Positions 43,411 through 51,985 are shown, counted from the stretch's first letter. The stretch: DNA of 64,000 nt from Geobacter sp. UBA698 (GCA_002298925.1 DBMM01000004.1:76205-140204); one strand, 5' to 3'. Made by a program: numbers and translations. The notes: generated from the letters alone by a model not told the origin.

Positions 43411-44730
43411 ATGTCCATCAGAAAGTCATCGCTCATCGGTGCCGTTTTTGCCAGTTCCCTGATAATGCCGATGCTGTATGCCGGAAGCGCCCAGGCCATC
43501 CCGGCCTTCACCCGCCAGCACAAGACCGAATGTTTCACCTGCCATACCGTCTTTCCCGAGTTGACCGAACAGGGCGAGAACTTCAAGAAGAACAGCTATG
43601 TCTGGCTTGAAACCAAGGGGGACAAAAAGGAAGCAAAGAAGGACGAGAAAAAGGATGGCAAAAAGGGGCTGAACGATAAAGAATACCTAATCCTGTCCAG
43701 CCTGCCAGAATATGTGCCGCTTTCCATCTCCGGTGCCTTCAATGGATCCTACAACGACAAACGCCCGGATGACGGTAACAGGTTTGATCTTGTAACCCGG
43801 TATGTCAGGCTGCAGGCGGCCGGCAGCATGAACGACAAGCTCGGTTTCTGGCTGAGCTACAACCTCTATACCGAGGGGCCATTCGGCGGGAGCACCACCA
43901 ATTCTGCTCTTAACGGCAATGTCCCGTCAAACAACACACCTGACCTGAGTGATGCCTATGTACAGGCACGGCATGTTTTTGATTCACCGGTGAATTTCAA
44001 GGTTGGTCGCATCCGTCCTTCATTGTCGCTCTGGAAAGGCACCAACCGAACTTCTGTCACGGAAATGGCCACCACCTTTTACCGGGTTGGCGATTCACTC
44101 TATTTCACCGATGCCGCGGCTGAAGGGGTGGAGCTGAATACAATCGTCAATGGCAAAATATTTCTGGCCGGCGGTGCTGTTAAGCGCAAAAACCAGAAAA
44201 ACCTGGAAGGGTTCGGCAGTGTGCAGGTCAAGATCGGCGGTGCTGACTTTGAGGGACGGGAAGCTCCGATCAATTTCGACAGTGAGAGTATCTTCGATTA
44301 CCTCACCATGACACTTGGCGCCTACGGCTATGCCGGCAACAACAACGTCGGCCAATTCAAACAGCTCAACCACTATTACCGTTTCGGCGGTGAAAGCGAT
44401 ATCCGTTACCAGCGCTATCGCCTCAAGCTGGCCAGCGCCTTTGGTGAGGATGACAATGCCGTTGTGGATTCCGCCTTTGCCAAAGGGCCATACACCGGCC
44501 GCAATTCACGGGTATATGCAGCGGAAGGGCTCTACCTGATCGGTTCGCAGTTCATCCCCTCCTTCCGCTTCGAATACCAGGATGATGGCGCCACCATCAC
44601 CCGTCGCTTCATCCCGACGCTGGCCTACGCTGCACTGCAGAATGCCAAGATGGTACTGGAATACAAGCACGAAGATTCGAATACATCCAGCAACGGCACC
44701 CTGAACCTCAGCCTGGTGGCCGCATTCTAA
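43411..44730 (+). CDS. Outer-membrane barrel protein with one N-terminal heme site
   Basis: The 439-residue protein has a signal peptide (up to GSAQA), then IPAFTRQHKTECFTCHTVFP with one CxxCH heme site (about residue 50), a lysine-rich linker (ETKGDKKEAKKDEKKDGKKG), and a beta-rich region with alternating aromatic residues ending in Phe (LNLSLVAAF). This fits a porin with a heme plug at the periplasmic end, as in several Geobacter cytochrome conduits. AGGAGG precedes the ATG. Together with the decaheme lipoprotein it could form a transmembrane electron conduit; this is inferred. Confidence 0.82.
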   Translation: MSIRKSSLIGAVFASSLIMPMLYAGSAQAIPAFTRQHKTECFTCHTVFPELTEQGENFKKNSYVWLETKGDKKEAKKDEKKDGKKGLNDKEYLILSSLPEYVPLSISGAFNGSYNDKRPDDGNRFDLVTRYVRLQAAGSMNDKLGFWLSYNLYTEGPFGGSTTNSALNGNVPSNNTPDLSDAYVQARHVFDSPVNFKVGRIRPSLSLWKGTNRTSVTEMATTFYRVGDSLYFTDAAAEGVELNTIVNGKIFLAGGAVKRKNQKNLEGFGSVQVKIGGADFEGREAPINFDSESIFDYLTMTLGAYGYAGNNNVGQFKQLNHYYRFGGESDIRYQRYRLKLASAFGEDDNAVVDSAFAKGPYTGRNSRVYAAEGLYLIGSQFIPSFRFEYQDDGATITRRFIPTLAYAALQNAKMVLEYKHEDSNTSSNGTLNLSLVAAF

Positions 44731-44759
44731 GCTCCGGCGCTGCGATAGCAACAATCATG

Positions 44760-44789
44760 GGGGGCCTTTTGGCCCCCTTTCAGTTTTTT
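44760..44789 (+). terminator. Terminator after the cytochrome/porin cluster
   Basis: GGGGGCC, TTTT, GGCCCCC followed by TTTCAGTTTTTT, a strong intrinsic terminator 29 bases after the porin stop. It also faces the end of the convergent CDF-like gene at 44,803. Confidence 0.88.
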
Positions 44790-44802
44790 GTGCCGTACCG
44801 TT

Positions 44803-45465
44803 TCACTCATTGCCGCAGCTGCAGGAACAACCGCACGAAATCCCCTTCGCCTTCTGGAAGGCCTCCCTCCCCTCCCGAATGGAGAGCCAGGCGATCAGCA
44901 TGGCGCCAACGGCATCGAACCAGCCAATACCGGTCAGTTCATAGCCGCTACTGGCCGCCAGCAGAACCAGCGAAAGGTACAGACAGGCCCTGGAGCAAGC
45001 CGCATCAGCCAGTATGGCGGGAGAGGCGAGCGCCTTACCAACTCTCTCCTTGTGCCGGATCAGCAGCCACATGAAAGACATGGACGCCAGCGAGATGATC
45101 ACCCCCCACAGGGTTGTTTCAGGTTTACGTCCGATAAACAGGTTCATCGCTGCGGAAACGGTCAGGCCTGCGGCCAGCAGATAGAAGGCGCTTCCGGTCA
45201 CCCGCAATGAACTCTGTTCAAAACCGTCCCGCTGTTCGGAACCAATGCGGCTGATCCTCCTGATCATATGCCAGACCGCCACACCCGAGATCACCTCCAC
45301 AAAAGAATCCGCCCCGAACCCGAACAGGGCCAGGGTCTCGTCCTCAATCCCAAACCATACCGAAACCAGCCCCTCGGCAATGTTGTAAAAGATAGTCAGC
45401 ACTGCCAGCAGATTCGCCTGCTTCCAGAGCTTCTGCTGGATGTCGCTACTGCCGGATATATTCAT
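44803..45465 (-). CDS. CDF-like cation transporter
   Basis: The 220-residue membrane protein has about six hydrophobic segments (LLAVLTIFYNIAEGLVSVWF, FGFGADSFVEVISGVAVWHM, GSAFYLLAAGLTVSAAMNLF, LWGVIISLASMSFMWLLI, ACLYLSLVLLAASSGYELTG). Charged residues in helix 2 (ADSFVEV) and the paired ADAACS...D pattern are like cation diffusion facilitators, and the tail ends GISCGCSCSCGNE, a possible metal-binding cysteine cluster. I chose ATG 45465 after AAGGAAAAC; a 59-codon upstream extension is unlikely. It faces an ArsR-type repeat, suggesting metal control. Confidence 0.75.
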   Translation of the reverse strand: MNISGSSDIQQKLWKQANLLAVLTIFYNIAEGLVSVWFGIEDETLALFGFGADSFVEVISGVAVWHMIRRISRIGSEQRDGFEQSSLRVTGSAFYLLAAGLTVSAAMNLFIGRKPETTLWGVIISLASMSFMWLLIRHKERVGKALASPAILADAACSRACLYLSLVLLAASSGYELTGIGWFDAVGAMLIAWLSIREGREAFQKAKGISCGCSCSCGNE

Positions 45466-45573
45466 GTTTTCCTTCCATACGGCCTGCAATTCCAGGCTGT
45501 TGATATGATATCGCGAATCAGCAGCTGATATCAGTAACGTTCTACATTGACAGATGTGAAATGTCCAGATACT

Positions 45574-45593
45574 ATATTCAAATAATTGAATAT
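45574..45593. promoter_or_regulatory. ArsR/SmtB-type operator candidate
   Basis: ATATTCAA, ATAA, TTGAATAT is a perfect 8-bp inverted repeat 109 bases upstream of the CDF-like start and 83 bases upstream of a small plus-strand membrane peptide gene. AT-rich repeats of the TTCAAATA type are bound by metal-sensing ArsR/SmtB/CadC repressors. The gene for such a regulator is not in the window. Confidence 0.5.
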
Positions 45594-45675
45594 TCGATTC
45601 AGCAGCGACTGAGGTTTTAAATAAGGACGATGCTGGCGACAAATTGAACCATTTTTTTGTAACAGAGGTGAGAAT

Positions 45676-45765
45676 ATGAATGACATACTGATAATAATCG
45701 CAATCTTTGCCGGATGGGTTGTTCTGCAGAAATTCATCCTGCCGCGCCTTGGTGTCCAGACCTGA
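45676..45765 (+). CDS. 29-residue single-span membrane peptide
   Basis: MNDILIIIAIFAGWVVLQKF followed by ILPRLGVQT and a stop. AGAGGTGAG lies just before the ATG. One hydrophobic helix (residues 4-22) with a basic end is typical of small membrane proteins; the ending LPRLGV plus T is reminiscent of short hypothetical proteins in Geobacter. It is divergent from the CDF-like gene across the operator-like repeat, so the two may be coregulated. The stretch 45,766-45,936 shows no gene. Confidence 0.55.
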   Translation: MNDILIIIAIFAGWVVLQKFILPRLGVQT

Positions 45766-45936
45766 ATGTCCAATAAATGTGACCTCGGGGACCGGGGTTC
45801 AGATAGTAAATCAAGCAGAAAAGACAACCACAAGCCGGGTAGTGAGTGAATCGAGCTGGCTGATGAATTAGATTTCTCCAAAATGCCACCTTGCAATCAG
45901 CTTGTATTGGATCAAAGAATCTGATACGTTGCCACC

Positions 45937-46275
45937 ATGAGTGTGTTCATTAAACATAGTAGCTGCATCCGTTACATTACCCTCATGATCCCCTTGTTCC
46001 TGGTTTTTATGGGAATGAAGGTGCCGGATCTTTCACGACCGCACAAGCCTAGGCCGATGCGGGCGGCAGTCCTGGATAAAACACCCGTCCAGACGGTAAT
46101 GCAATCTATCACGAAGATTGATATTGACCCGGTTATTACAAACCAGTTTGCTCTCGTATTTCTTGCTGCGGAAAAGTATTCCCCTGCCCCCCCCACATCT
46201 CACCCGTTCATCCCGTTCTTACCATTAAGCCCTTTATCCGCACGCGCCCCCCCAACGATTAACCACCAGGCATAA
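45937..46275 (+). CDS. Hypothetical protein with N-terminal membrane segment
   Basis: A 112-codon frame: short N-terminus, one hydrophobic stretch (ITLMIPLFLVFMGMKVP), then a Pro-rich low-complexity part (SPAPPTSHPFIPFLPLSPLS). No clear ribosome site precedes the ATG and no family is recognised. It may be a real small exported protein or an untranslated frame. Confidence 0.35.
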   Translation: MSVFIKHSSCIRYITLMIPLFLVFMGMKVPDLSRPHKPRPMRAAVLDKTPVQTVMQSITKIDIDPVITNQFALVFLAAEKYSPAPPTSHPFIPFLPLSPLSARAPPTINHQA

Positions 46276-46364
46276 TAGTTCAATACACTCAGAGTCACAT
46301 GTCTTTGAATCGAGGCATCCGTATGCCTTTATTCTGCACTATCACATCAAAAGGAGTATCACCC

Positions 46365-46955
46365 ATGCTGAAGCGCGTATCGTTTTACGTTGTTGCCCTG
46401 TTTTTTGTAGCTGTATTCTTGACTGCCGGTTGTGCAAAAAAGGAAGTTTTAAAGAGGGATGAGGGCATTTTGCCAACACAGGTTACAAAGCCAGTGGAAC
46501 CCACGAAACGGAGTGCAGCGCCATCCAAGCAGGATACAGCCTTGACGGGCACGCAACCCACATCGCAGCCCGTCCCCAGCCAGCCGATTCAGAAGGCTTT
46601 ATCCGCCTCACAACTTCAATCAGAGCTGAACAAAATCTATTTCGATTTTGATTCCGCTGACCTGTCTGAATCCGCCCGCGGCACGCTGACTAAAAATGCC
46701 GAAGTGCTTAAGAAGCAAAATTCCGCAAAAATACGCATCGAGGGCAACTGCGATGAACGTGGTTCGGCAGAGTACAACCTTGCTCTTGGTGAACGCCGGG
46801 CCAAATCGGCCCAACAGTACCTTATCAATCTGGGCGTGAAAGCTGATCGCCTTTCCATCATCAGCTATGGCAAGGAAAAGCCGGCCGTTCAGGGAAGCGA
46901 TGAAGCTGCCAGGGCGAAAAACCGTCGGGATGAGTTCGTTGTCGTTACGCCATAG
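46365..46955 (+). CDS. pal: Peptidoglycan-associated lipoprotein Pal
   Basis: Pal tethers the outer membrane to peptidoglycan with the Tol system. The 196-residue protein has a lipoprotein signal (FFVAVFLTAGC), a Ser/Pro/Gln-rich linker (about 25-85) and an OmpA-like domain (LNKIYFDFDSADLSESARGT, RIEGNCDERGSAEYNLALGE, RAKSAQQYL). I chose ATG 46365 since AAAGGAG precedes it by 10 bases; an upstream ATG adds 22 residues. No tolQRAB genes are adjacent, unlike the usual tol-pal order, so it may be a Pal paralogue. Confidence 0.88.
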   Translation: MLKRVSFYVVALFFVAVFLTAGCAKKEVLKRDEGILPTQVTKPVEPTKRSAAPSKQDTALTGTQPTSQPVPSQPIQKALSASQLQSELNKIYFDFDSADLSESARGTLTKNAEVLKKQNSAKIRIEGNCDERGSAEYNLALGERRAKSAQQYLINLGVKADRLSIISYGKEKPAVQGSDEAARAKNRRDEFVVVTP

Positions 46956-47056
46956 TTAAACAGATTCTGTAATCCTTCAGTATTTAAGGAGATTTGTTTA
47001 TTGATGCGGAAGCAACAGACAAAACCTGTAACTTGCGGATTTACCTCCAAGGAACT

Positions 47057-48121
47057 ATGAAGCCGGTTGTTTTAACGATTTTTTTCATAATTGGTCTTGC
47101 CTGGCCGGTAATGGCGTTTGACAAGAATCCCGCTCCCCTTCAATGGCAGCGAATTGAATTAGGGAGCGGGACCGACAAATACAGCTTCGCCGTCTACGCT
47201 AACAGACCGATTAACTCCAACATGAGCCGAATCAAGCACGTCGTTATCATCCAGCATGGCTTGCAACGCAACGGCCTTGATTATTTCAACGCCGGAATGA
47301 AGCTGATGGCTGCAAACGGCATAAACACGAATAAAACCCTGCTGATCGCCCCGAATTTCTTTGCAATCCCCGACGCAGGAAGGGACGACCTGCAAGGGAT
47401 TCCGATCTGGAAGGTACTGGGCTGGCCAAGTGGCGAGGATGCTATTACCAACTCGCATAAAATAAGCTCGTTTCAGGTATTCGACGACCTGTTGACACTT
47501 GTGGCGGATAAAAACCATTTCCCATCCCTGGCAAGCATTGTGATAGCGGGACACTCAGATGGCGGTGCATTTGTCCAACGCTATGCCGCTCTAAACAAAA
47601 TTCACAAAAAAATTCAATCTGCTGGTGTGGATCTACGCTATGTGGTTGCAAACTCCCCTTCATATCTTTACTTCACCAATGAAAGACCGAAAGGTCAGAC
47701 CTTTGTCCCCTACGATATAAATGTCTGCCCGACCTACAATGATTACCGTTATGGCATGGACAAAATGGTTCATTATGGAGCCAACCGCACGGGACAGCAG
47801 ATTTTCATGCGTTTTGCGCGTCGTAATGTAACTTACCTTCTTGGCTCGGAAGATATCGATCCAATTCACAGAATATTGGATAAATCATGCGGTGCTGAAG
47901 CCCAAGGTTCAAACCGCCTGAAACGGGGACTGGCGTATATCCGTTATGAACGCCATCTTGCCGACGACTTGATCATGCTCAAGCGGGAAGTCCATGAGGT
48001 CATGGGGGTGGGCCACAATTTCGAGGAAATGTTTGGATCTAAATGCGGCATCGCAGAGATTTTCGGTATATCGGAAGAAAAGATTCATACCGGAGCCGTG
48101 TGCAGGGATATCAACTTATAA
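47057..48121 (+). CDS. Exported alpha/beta-hydrolase-like protein
   Basis: The 354-residue protein has a signal peptide (LTIFFIIGLAWPVMAFD) and an alpha/beta-hydrolase core: IIQHGLQRNG (oxyanion loop), the nucleophile elbow IVIAGHSDGGAFVQR, LLGSEDIDP (acid) and GVGHNFEEMF (His). Substrate unknown; esterase or lipase activity is possible. I chose ATG 47057 after AAGGA. Base composition is more AT-rich than the cytochrome and ATPase blocks. It lies 101 bases after pal and 30 before a CHAP-like gene. Confidence 0.75.
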   Translation: MKPVVLTIFFIIGLAWPVMAFDKNPAPLQWQRIELGSGTDKYSFAVYANRPINSNMSRIKHVVIIQHGLQRNGLDYFNAGMKLMAANGINTNKTLLIAPNFFAIPDAGRDDLQGIPIWKVLGWPSGEDAITNSHKISSFQVFDDLLTLVADKNHFPSLASIVIAGHSDGGAFVQRYAALNKIHKKIQSAGVDLRYVVANSPSYLYFTNERPKGQTFVPYDINVCPTYNDYRYGMDKMVHYGANRTGQQIFMRFARRNVTYLLGSEDIDPIHRILDKSCGAEAQGSNRLKRGLAYIRYERHLADDLIMLKREVHEVMGVGHNFEEMFGSKCGIAEIFGISEEKIHTGAVCRDINL

Positions 48122-48151
48122 CAGAAGAAAAAGGATAGTTACGAGAACCGT

Positions 48152-48691
48152 ATGAAACGAATCCTTGAAGTTGTCATTACTATTTTTATCATTGTTATAA
48201 ACACAAATTGCTTTGCTGATTGTAACTGTCACGATTGGGTAAGAAGGGGTGGTTATTGCGTTGACTACATCAAGTCAAAAATTCCAATTTTCCCGACACC
48301 TAGTGATGTTACTGCAATCAAGTCTCTTAAAAACAAGGATATTAAAGATGTCGAGAAGGGCGATGTTGCCATATTCAACTTCGGTACCTATTGGCACGTT
48401 GCCTATGTTGAAAAAGTCCATCTGAATCTACAAGGCGACCCAACAGCCGTAGATGTGAGTGAAATGAATTTTGGCAGAAAAATTTCTTTTGAAGAATTTA
48501 AAAACAAATGGGGACCTGCCACTGAAAGCGAATGGAAACGGGCAATCTGTTGTGGCGTCACGGATACCTATGACCAGACAATCATGCGTAAAAACATAGA
48601 AATAAGTTCAATACAACAAATTTGGTCTTCAGAAACTTCTGCTTTTAAAAATTTCAAATCCTTAGCACGTTTCTCCACTCCGTGGGAATAG
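48152..48691 (+). CDS. CHAP/NlpC-P60-like exported protein
   Basis: The 179-residue protein has a signal peptide (VVITIFIIVINTNCFAD) and features of a Cys-His papain-like amidase: GGYCVDYIKSK with a candidate catalytic Cys, then VEKGDVAIFNFGTYWHVAYVEKV with a candidate catalytic His, the usual CHAP spacing of about 65 residues. It may cleave peptidoglycan peptides or act on other amides. The DNA is markedly AT-rich, unlike neighbours, pointing to transfer. It starts 30 bases after the hydrolase and ends 4 bases before the TPR gene. Confidence 0.65.
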   Translation: MKRILEVVITIFIIVINTNCFADCNCHDWVRRGGYCVDYIKSKIPIFPTPSDVTAIKSLKNKDIKDVEKGDVAIFNFGTYWHVAYVEKVHLNLQGDPTAVDVSEMNFGRKISFEEFKNKWGPATESEWKRAICCGVTDTYDQTIMRKNIEISSIQQIWSSETSAFKNFKSLARFSTPWE

Positions 48692-48695
48692 GACT

Positions 48696-50588
48696 ATGAC
48701 AAATTACCGTACTAATATTTACCGAATTGTCTCTCTGCTGCCTTTTGTCGCCGTCTGTTGCGGCTTCAGCTGGGGCTTGGGAAAATCCGACCCTTGCATC
48801 GAAGCCCGCACGACTCTCGGCACACTCGCAACTGTTTCTGATTCTTCTAAACGAACAAAATTGGAGCAGGCTATCCTCAAGGCGTGTCCGAATGGTGCCG
48901 CCGGACTTGTTATCAAGGCCCAACAGGCTGAGAGGATCTCAAAGTACGATGATGCAGTTACTCTCTACCGAGAGGCTCTGACAAAGGACAGTACCATTTC
49001 CGAAGCTCACGGTAATCTCGGATTGCTTTTGTATGAACGCGGTCTTGAACAAGAAGCCTCGGTTGAGTTGACCAGAGGGCTCATGGGACGATCCGACCCC
49101 CGCTACCACCGCGCCATAGCCAAAATAATGAGTAATGCATCCCTTCCCTCACTAGCTCTTTTCCACTATGACGAAGCGCTCAAAGCCTTTCCCGATGATG
49201 TTGGTACTCATGCCGGTCGTGCTGAGGCTTATGTTCGGCTTGGACAGTTCGACAAGGCGGAAAGCGAGTATGTTCAACTAAAGTCGTTAAAGCCCAAAGA
49301 ATCAAAGTTTTGGCTTGGGCTTGCAAATGTCTACCGAAAGTCCGGTCGACTTAATCAGGCGGTTACAGAGTTGCAGTCATACCTTCGCGATAATTCAGCA
49401 GACAAAGAAGGACACCGTCTGTTGGCTGAAGTACTGATGGAAAAAGGAGAACATGAGGGAGCCCGTAAGGAGTACCTTCTGGCAGGTATTGATGTCACTA
49501 TCGATCCGGAGGATTTTGCCCGCAAAGGTGACGAGTTCATGAAAGCACGGGAATTCGGCCAGGCCATCAGTGCATATCAGACAGCACTCAAGGGCCGCCC
49601 CAATTGGCCGGAGACACAACACAATCTGGGAAAAGCCGAAATGGCTGCCGGCCGTGACGAAGATGCCATAGCAACTCTGAATGCACTTGTGAAAACCGGC
49701 TTCAAAGACAGCGCTGTTTTCCATGATCTCGGATTGCTCCACGAGCGCAGTGGTCAACTGGATAAAGCTATATCCTCATACCGCTTGTCAATCGCATCTG
49801 ATCCTGGAAATATAAACGCACACCGCAGATTGGCCGAGATATTCACCTGGCGCGGCAATTTTGCGGAGGCGGCAAACCACTATCGGGAACTGATTCGACT
49901 CAGGGGAGATAACCCCTTGTATCACCTCAACCTGGGACAAGTGTACGACCGGACAAAACATCAGAAAAAAGCTATTGGCGAATATGAGGCAGCAGTTCGG
50001 CTTGACCCAAACAATCTTGAGGGTCATCGTGAATTGGCCAGAATATTCATGCATGAGAAACAGCCTGCAAAGGCTGAACATCATTATAAAGAGGTTCTCA
50101 GGATACAGAGCGAGGATGAATCAGCCCGAAATGCCCTGATCACATTGTATGTCAAACAGAAACGTTACGACGACCTCACGGTGTTTGTAAAGAACTGGCT
50201 GGACAAGGCTCCCGACGATCCACAGCGCCACTACCGCCTGGGGATTGTTTACGAGTTCAAAAAGGAATACGACCTAGCTGTAGTCGAATACAAGAAATCA
50301 CTGGAGTTGCAGCCTGACAATGCCAGAATGCTCTTTGCCATGGGCCGGACCTACATGAAAATCGGAAAGTTATCTGAGGCGACCGAGATGCTTGAGGCCG
50401 CCAAGAAAGTAGATCCCGCATTTGCCGAACCGCAATTGCTCCTCAACAGCATCAAGTTCAGTTCACCGTCTACGAATAAAAAAGTCGGCGACAATAAGGT
50501 TGCGCACAGAAAAAAGAACTTACGTAAAAAGGTGGTACAATCTGGCAGGAAGCAGGCGACCCACAAGAAAAAATCGACCAAAAAATGA
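48696..50588 (+). CDS. Exported TPR-repeat protein
   Basis: The 630-residue protein has a signal-like N-terminus (IVSLLPFVAVCCGFSWGLGK) and about a dozen tetratricopeptide repeats between residues 70 and 600 (for example AHGNLGLLLYERGLEQEASV, ALFHYDEALKAFPDDVGTHA, HYRLGIVYEFKKEYDLAVVE). The tail is very basic (KKVAHRKKNLRKK-type, Lys/Arg-rich). TPRs bind proteins; a scaffold role with the CHAP-like protein and hydrolase is inferred from the tight spacing. No enzyme domain seen. Confidence 0.8.
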   Translation: MTNYRTNIYRIVSLLPFVAVCCGFSWGLGKSDPCIEARTTLGTLATVSDSSKRTKLEQAILKACPNGAAGLVIKAQQAERISKYDDAVTLYREALTKDSTISEAHGNLGLLLYERGLEQEASVELTRGLMGRSDPRYHRAIAKIMSNASLPSLALFHYDEALKAFPDDVGTHAGRAEAYVRLGQFDKAESEYVQLKSLKPKESKFWLGLANVYRKSGRLNQAVTELQSYLRDNSADKEGHRLLAEVLMEKGEHEGARKEYLLAGIDVTIDPEDFARKGDEFMKAREFGQAISAYQTALKGRPNWPETQHNLGKAEMAAGRDEDAIATLNALVKTGFKDSAVFHDLGLLHERSGQLDKAISSYRLSIASDPGNINAHRRLAEIFTWRGNFAEAANHYRELIRLRGDNPLYHLNLGQVYDRTKHQKKAIGEYEAAVRLDPNNLEGHRELARIFMHEKQPAKAEHHYKEVLRIQSEDESARNALITLYVKQKRYDDLTVFVKNWLDKAPDDPQRHYRLGIVYEFKKEYDLAVVEYKKSLELQPDNARMLFAMGRTYMKIGKLSEATEMLEAAKKVDPAFAEPQLLLNSIKFSSPSTNKKVGDNKVAHRKKNLRKKVVQSGRKQATHKKKSTKK

Positions 50589-50635
50589 TACACTCATGAA
50601 TCTTTTTCATGAATAGGGCATTTGCAAACTCAACC

Positions 50636-50967
50636 ATGAAAGATCCAAATCGAAACAACGAAATCGCAGAAGTTGATGTAACCATTCATATTTTGTCAGT
50701 ATCGGCAACCCTTGTAGGAGTCTGTCTCACCGTCATCGGCATCTTTATCATGAGCAAGCGCCTTTCCCACGTGAAAAGTTTCGGTGAGAAACTGCTCGCG
50801 TTCGATGCCCTCTTCTTTCTGATACGTGTATCCTGTCATACATATCTCTCAGGCTGCGTCGTAAAAAAAGGCAACAGCTTGTCGAGCGGATTGCCGAAGA
50901 GGTATTTCTGCTGGGGCTTGTATTCATGGGATTCATCTGTTTTTTCATCATCTATGAGTTTGCTTGA
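50636..50967 (+). pseudogene. Frameshifted small integral membrane protein
   Basis: Frame one reads ILSVSATLVGVCLTVIGIFI, then KSFGEKLLAFDALFFLI before losing sense; from about 50,825 a different frame continues LSYISLRLRRKKRQQLVERI, FLLGLVFMGFICFFIIYEFA and stops at 50,967. Joined, they give a coherent three-helix membrane protein of about 110 residues. A single indel near 50,825-50,835 breaks it. Function unknown. It could be a true lesion or a sequencing error. Confidence 0.7.
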
Positions 50968-50987
50968 AACTTGGAGGCAATCGCATT

Positions 50988-51345
50988 GTGACAATTATCG
51001 CATACATACTCCTGGACTTACTGGCTGGTGCATTGATTGGTTTAATCAGCATTGGCGGAGGAGCGATCATTGTCCCTGCCCTGGTATTTTTGTTCGGTCT
51101 TTCACAGCAAATGGCGCAGGGCACGACAATTGCTCTCATGGTCCCGCCAATCGACATGCTGGCCGCCTGGACGTACTATCAGAAGGGTTATGTTGATGTA
51201 AAGATCGCGGCCCCTGGTCTGCCTGGGGTTCGTGCTTGACGGCTTAGTTGAAGTCAAGTTTGCTACCAGTTTATCCTCTGTTATGCTTGAAAAGACTTTT
51301 GGCGGCATCATGCTGATCATAGCTCTCAAGATGTTGTTTGCCTGA
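50988..51345 (+). pseudogene. Frameshifted TauE/SafE-family permease
   Basis: From GTG 50988 (GGAGG upstream) the frame gives AGALIGLISIGGGAIIVPAL, VFLFGLSQQMAQGTTIALMV and AAWTYYQKGYVDVKIA, the half-repeat of TauE/SafE sulfite or anion exporters, then ends early. One extra base in the C-run at 51,209-51,214 shifts the frame; the other frame continues LVCLGFVLDGLVEVKFATSL and ends MLIIALKMLFA at 51,345. The repaired protein would be about 118 residues, half of the full family. Confidence 0.72.
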
Positions 51346-51362
51346 ATACACCTCTTATATCA

Positions 51363-51872
51363 ATGAGATCCAAACCAACCAAATATGGCAAAGAGGGGCA
51401 TACCGGCAAACGGAAAGATCATGCATCTGCTGGTCTCCGTATCGTTGCTCTCTTTGAAGGTGCTAAAGGTGTTCTGGTGCTGCTGGCCGGCTTCGGTGTT
51501 TTATCACTGATTCACAAGAATATTCACCAGGTGGCGGTCCAGCTGGTTCGGCACTTTCACCTTAACCCGGCCAGCCATTATCCGGAGATATTCCTCAATA
51601 CGGCTGGTAAAGTGACTGACATTCAAATCTGGCTGATTGCTTTCGCTGCTATGCTCTATGCAACCATCCGAGTCATAGAAGCGTTCGGCCTCTGGATGCA
51701 GCGACAATGGGCTGAATGGTTCGGCCTTTTGACCGGCGCCATGTATGTTCCCATTGAACTGTACGAAGTCATGCGTGGGGTGACCTGGCCCAAGGTTACG
51801 GTTCTGATTGTGAACACGATAATCGTAACATACCTGTTGTTTGTGATTCTGAAATCCAAGAAGCGATGGTAA
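51363..51872 (+). CDS. DUF2127 membrane protein
   Basis: The 169-residue protein has about four membrane segments (GAKGVLVLLAGFGVLSLIHK, IWLIAFAAMLYATIRVIEAF, WFGLLTGAMYVPIELYEVMR, VLIVNTIIVTYLLFVILKSK) and the DUF2127 pattern GLRIVALFEGAKG and YEVMRGVTWPK. Function unknown. No strong ribosome site precedes the ATG. It follows the broken TauE gene by 17 bases and precedes lgt. Confidence 0.8.
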   Translation: MRSKPTKYGKEGHTGKRKDHASAGLRIVALFEGAKGVLVLLAGFGVLSLIHKNIHQVAVQLVRHFHLNPASHYPEIFLNTAGKVTDIQIWLIAFAAMLYATIRVIEAFGLWMQRQWAEWFGLLTGAMYVPIELYEVMRGVTWPKVTVLIVNTIIVTYLLFVILKSKKRW

Positions 51873-51985
51873 GCCGAACCAACGGCTGGTATATTATAGA
51901 TCAATGATAGTGATTTAATAAAAGTTGACGAATGACACCATCATCCGGTTTTTCGGTCGTGTCATTTTAGACAGCAGGTTCCATC

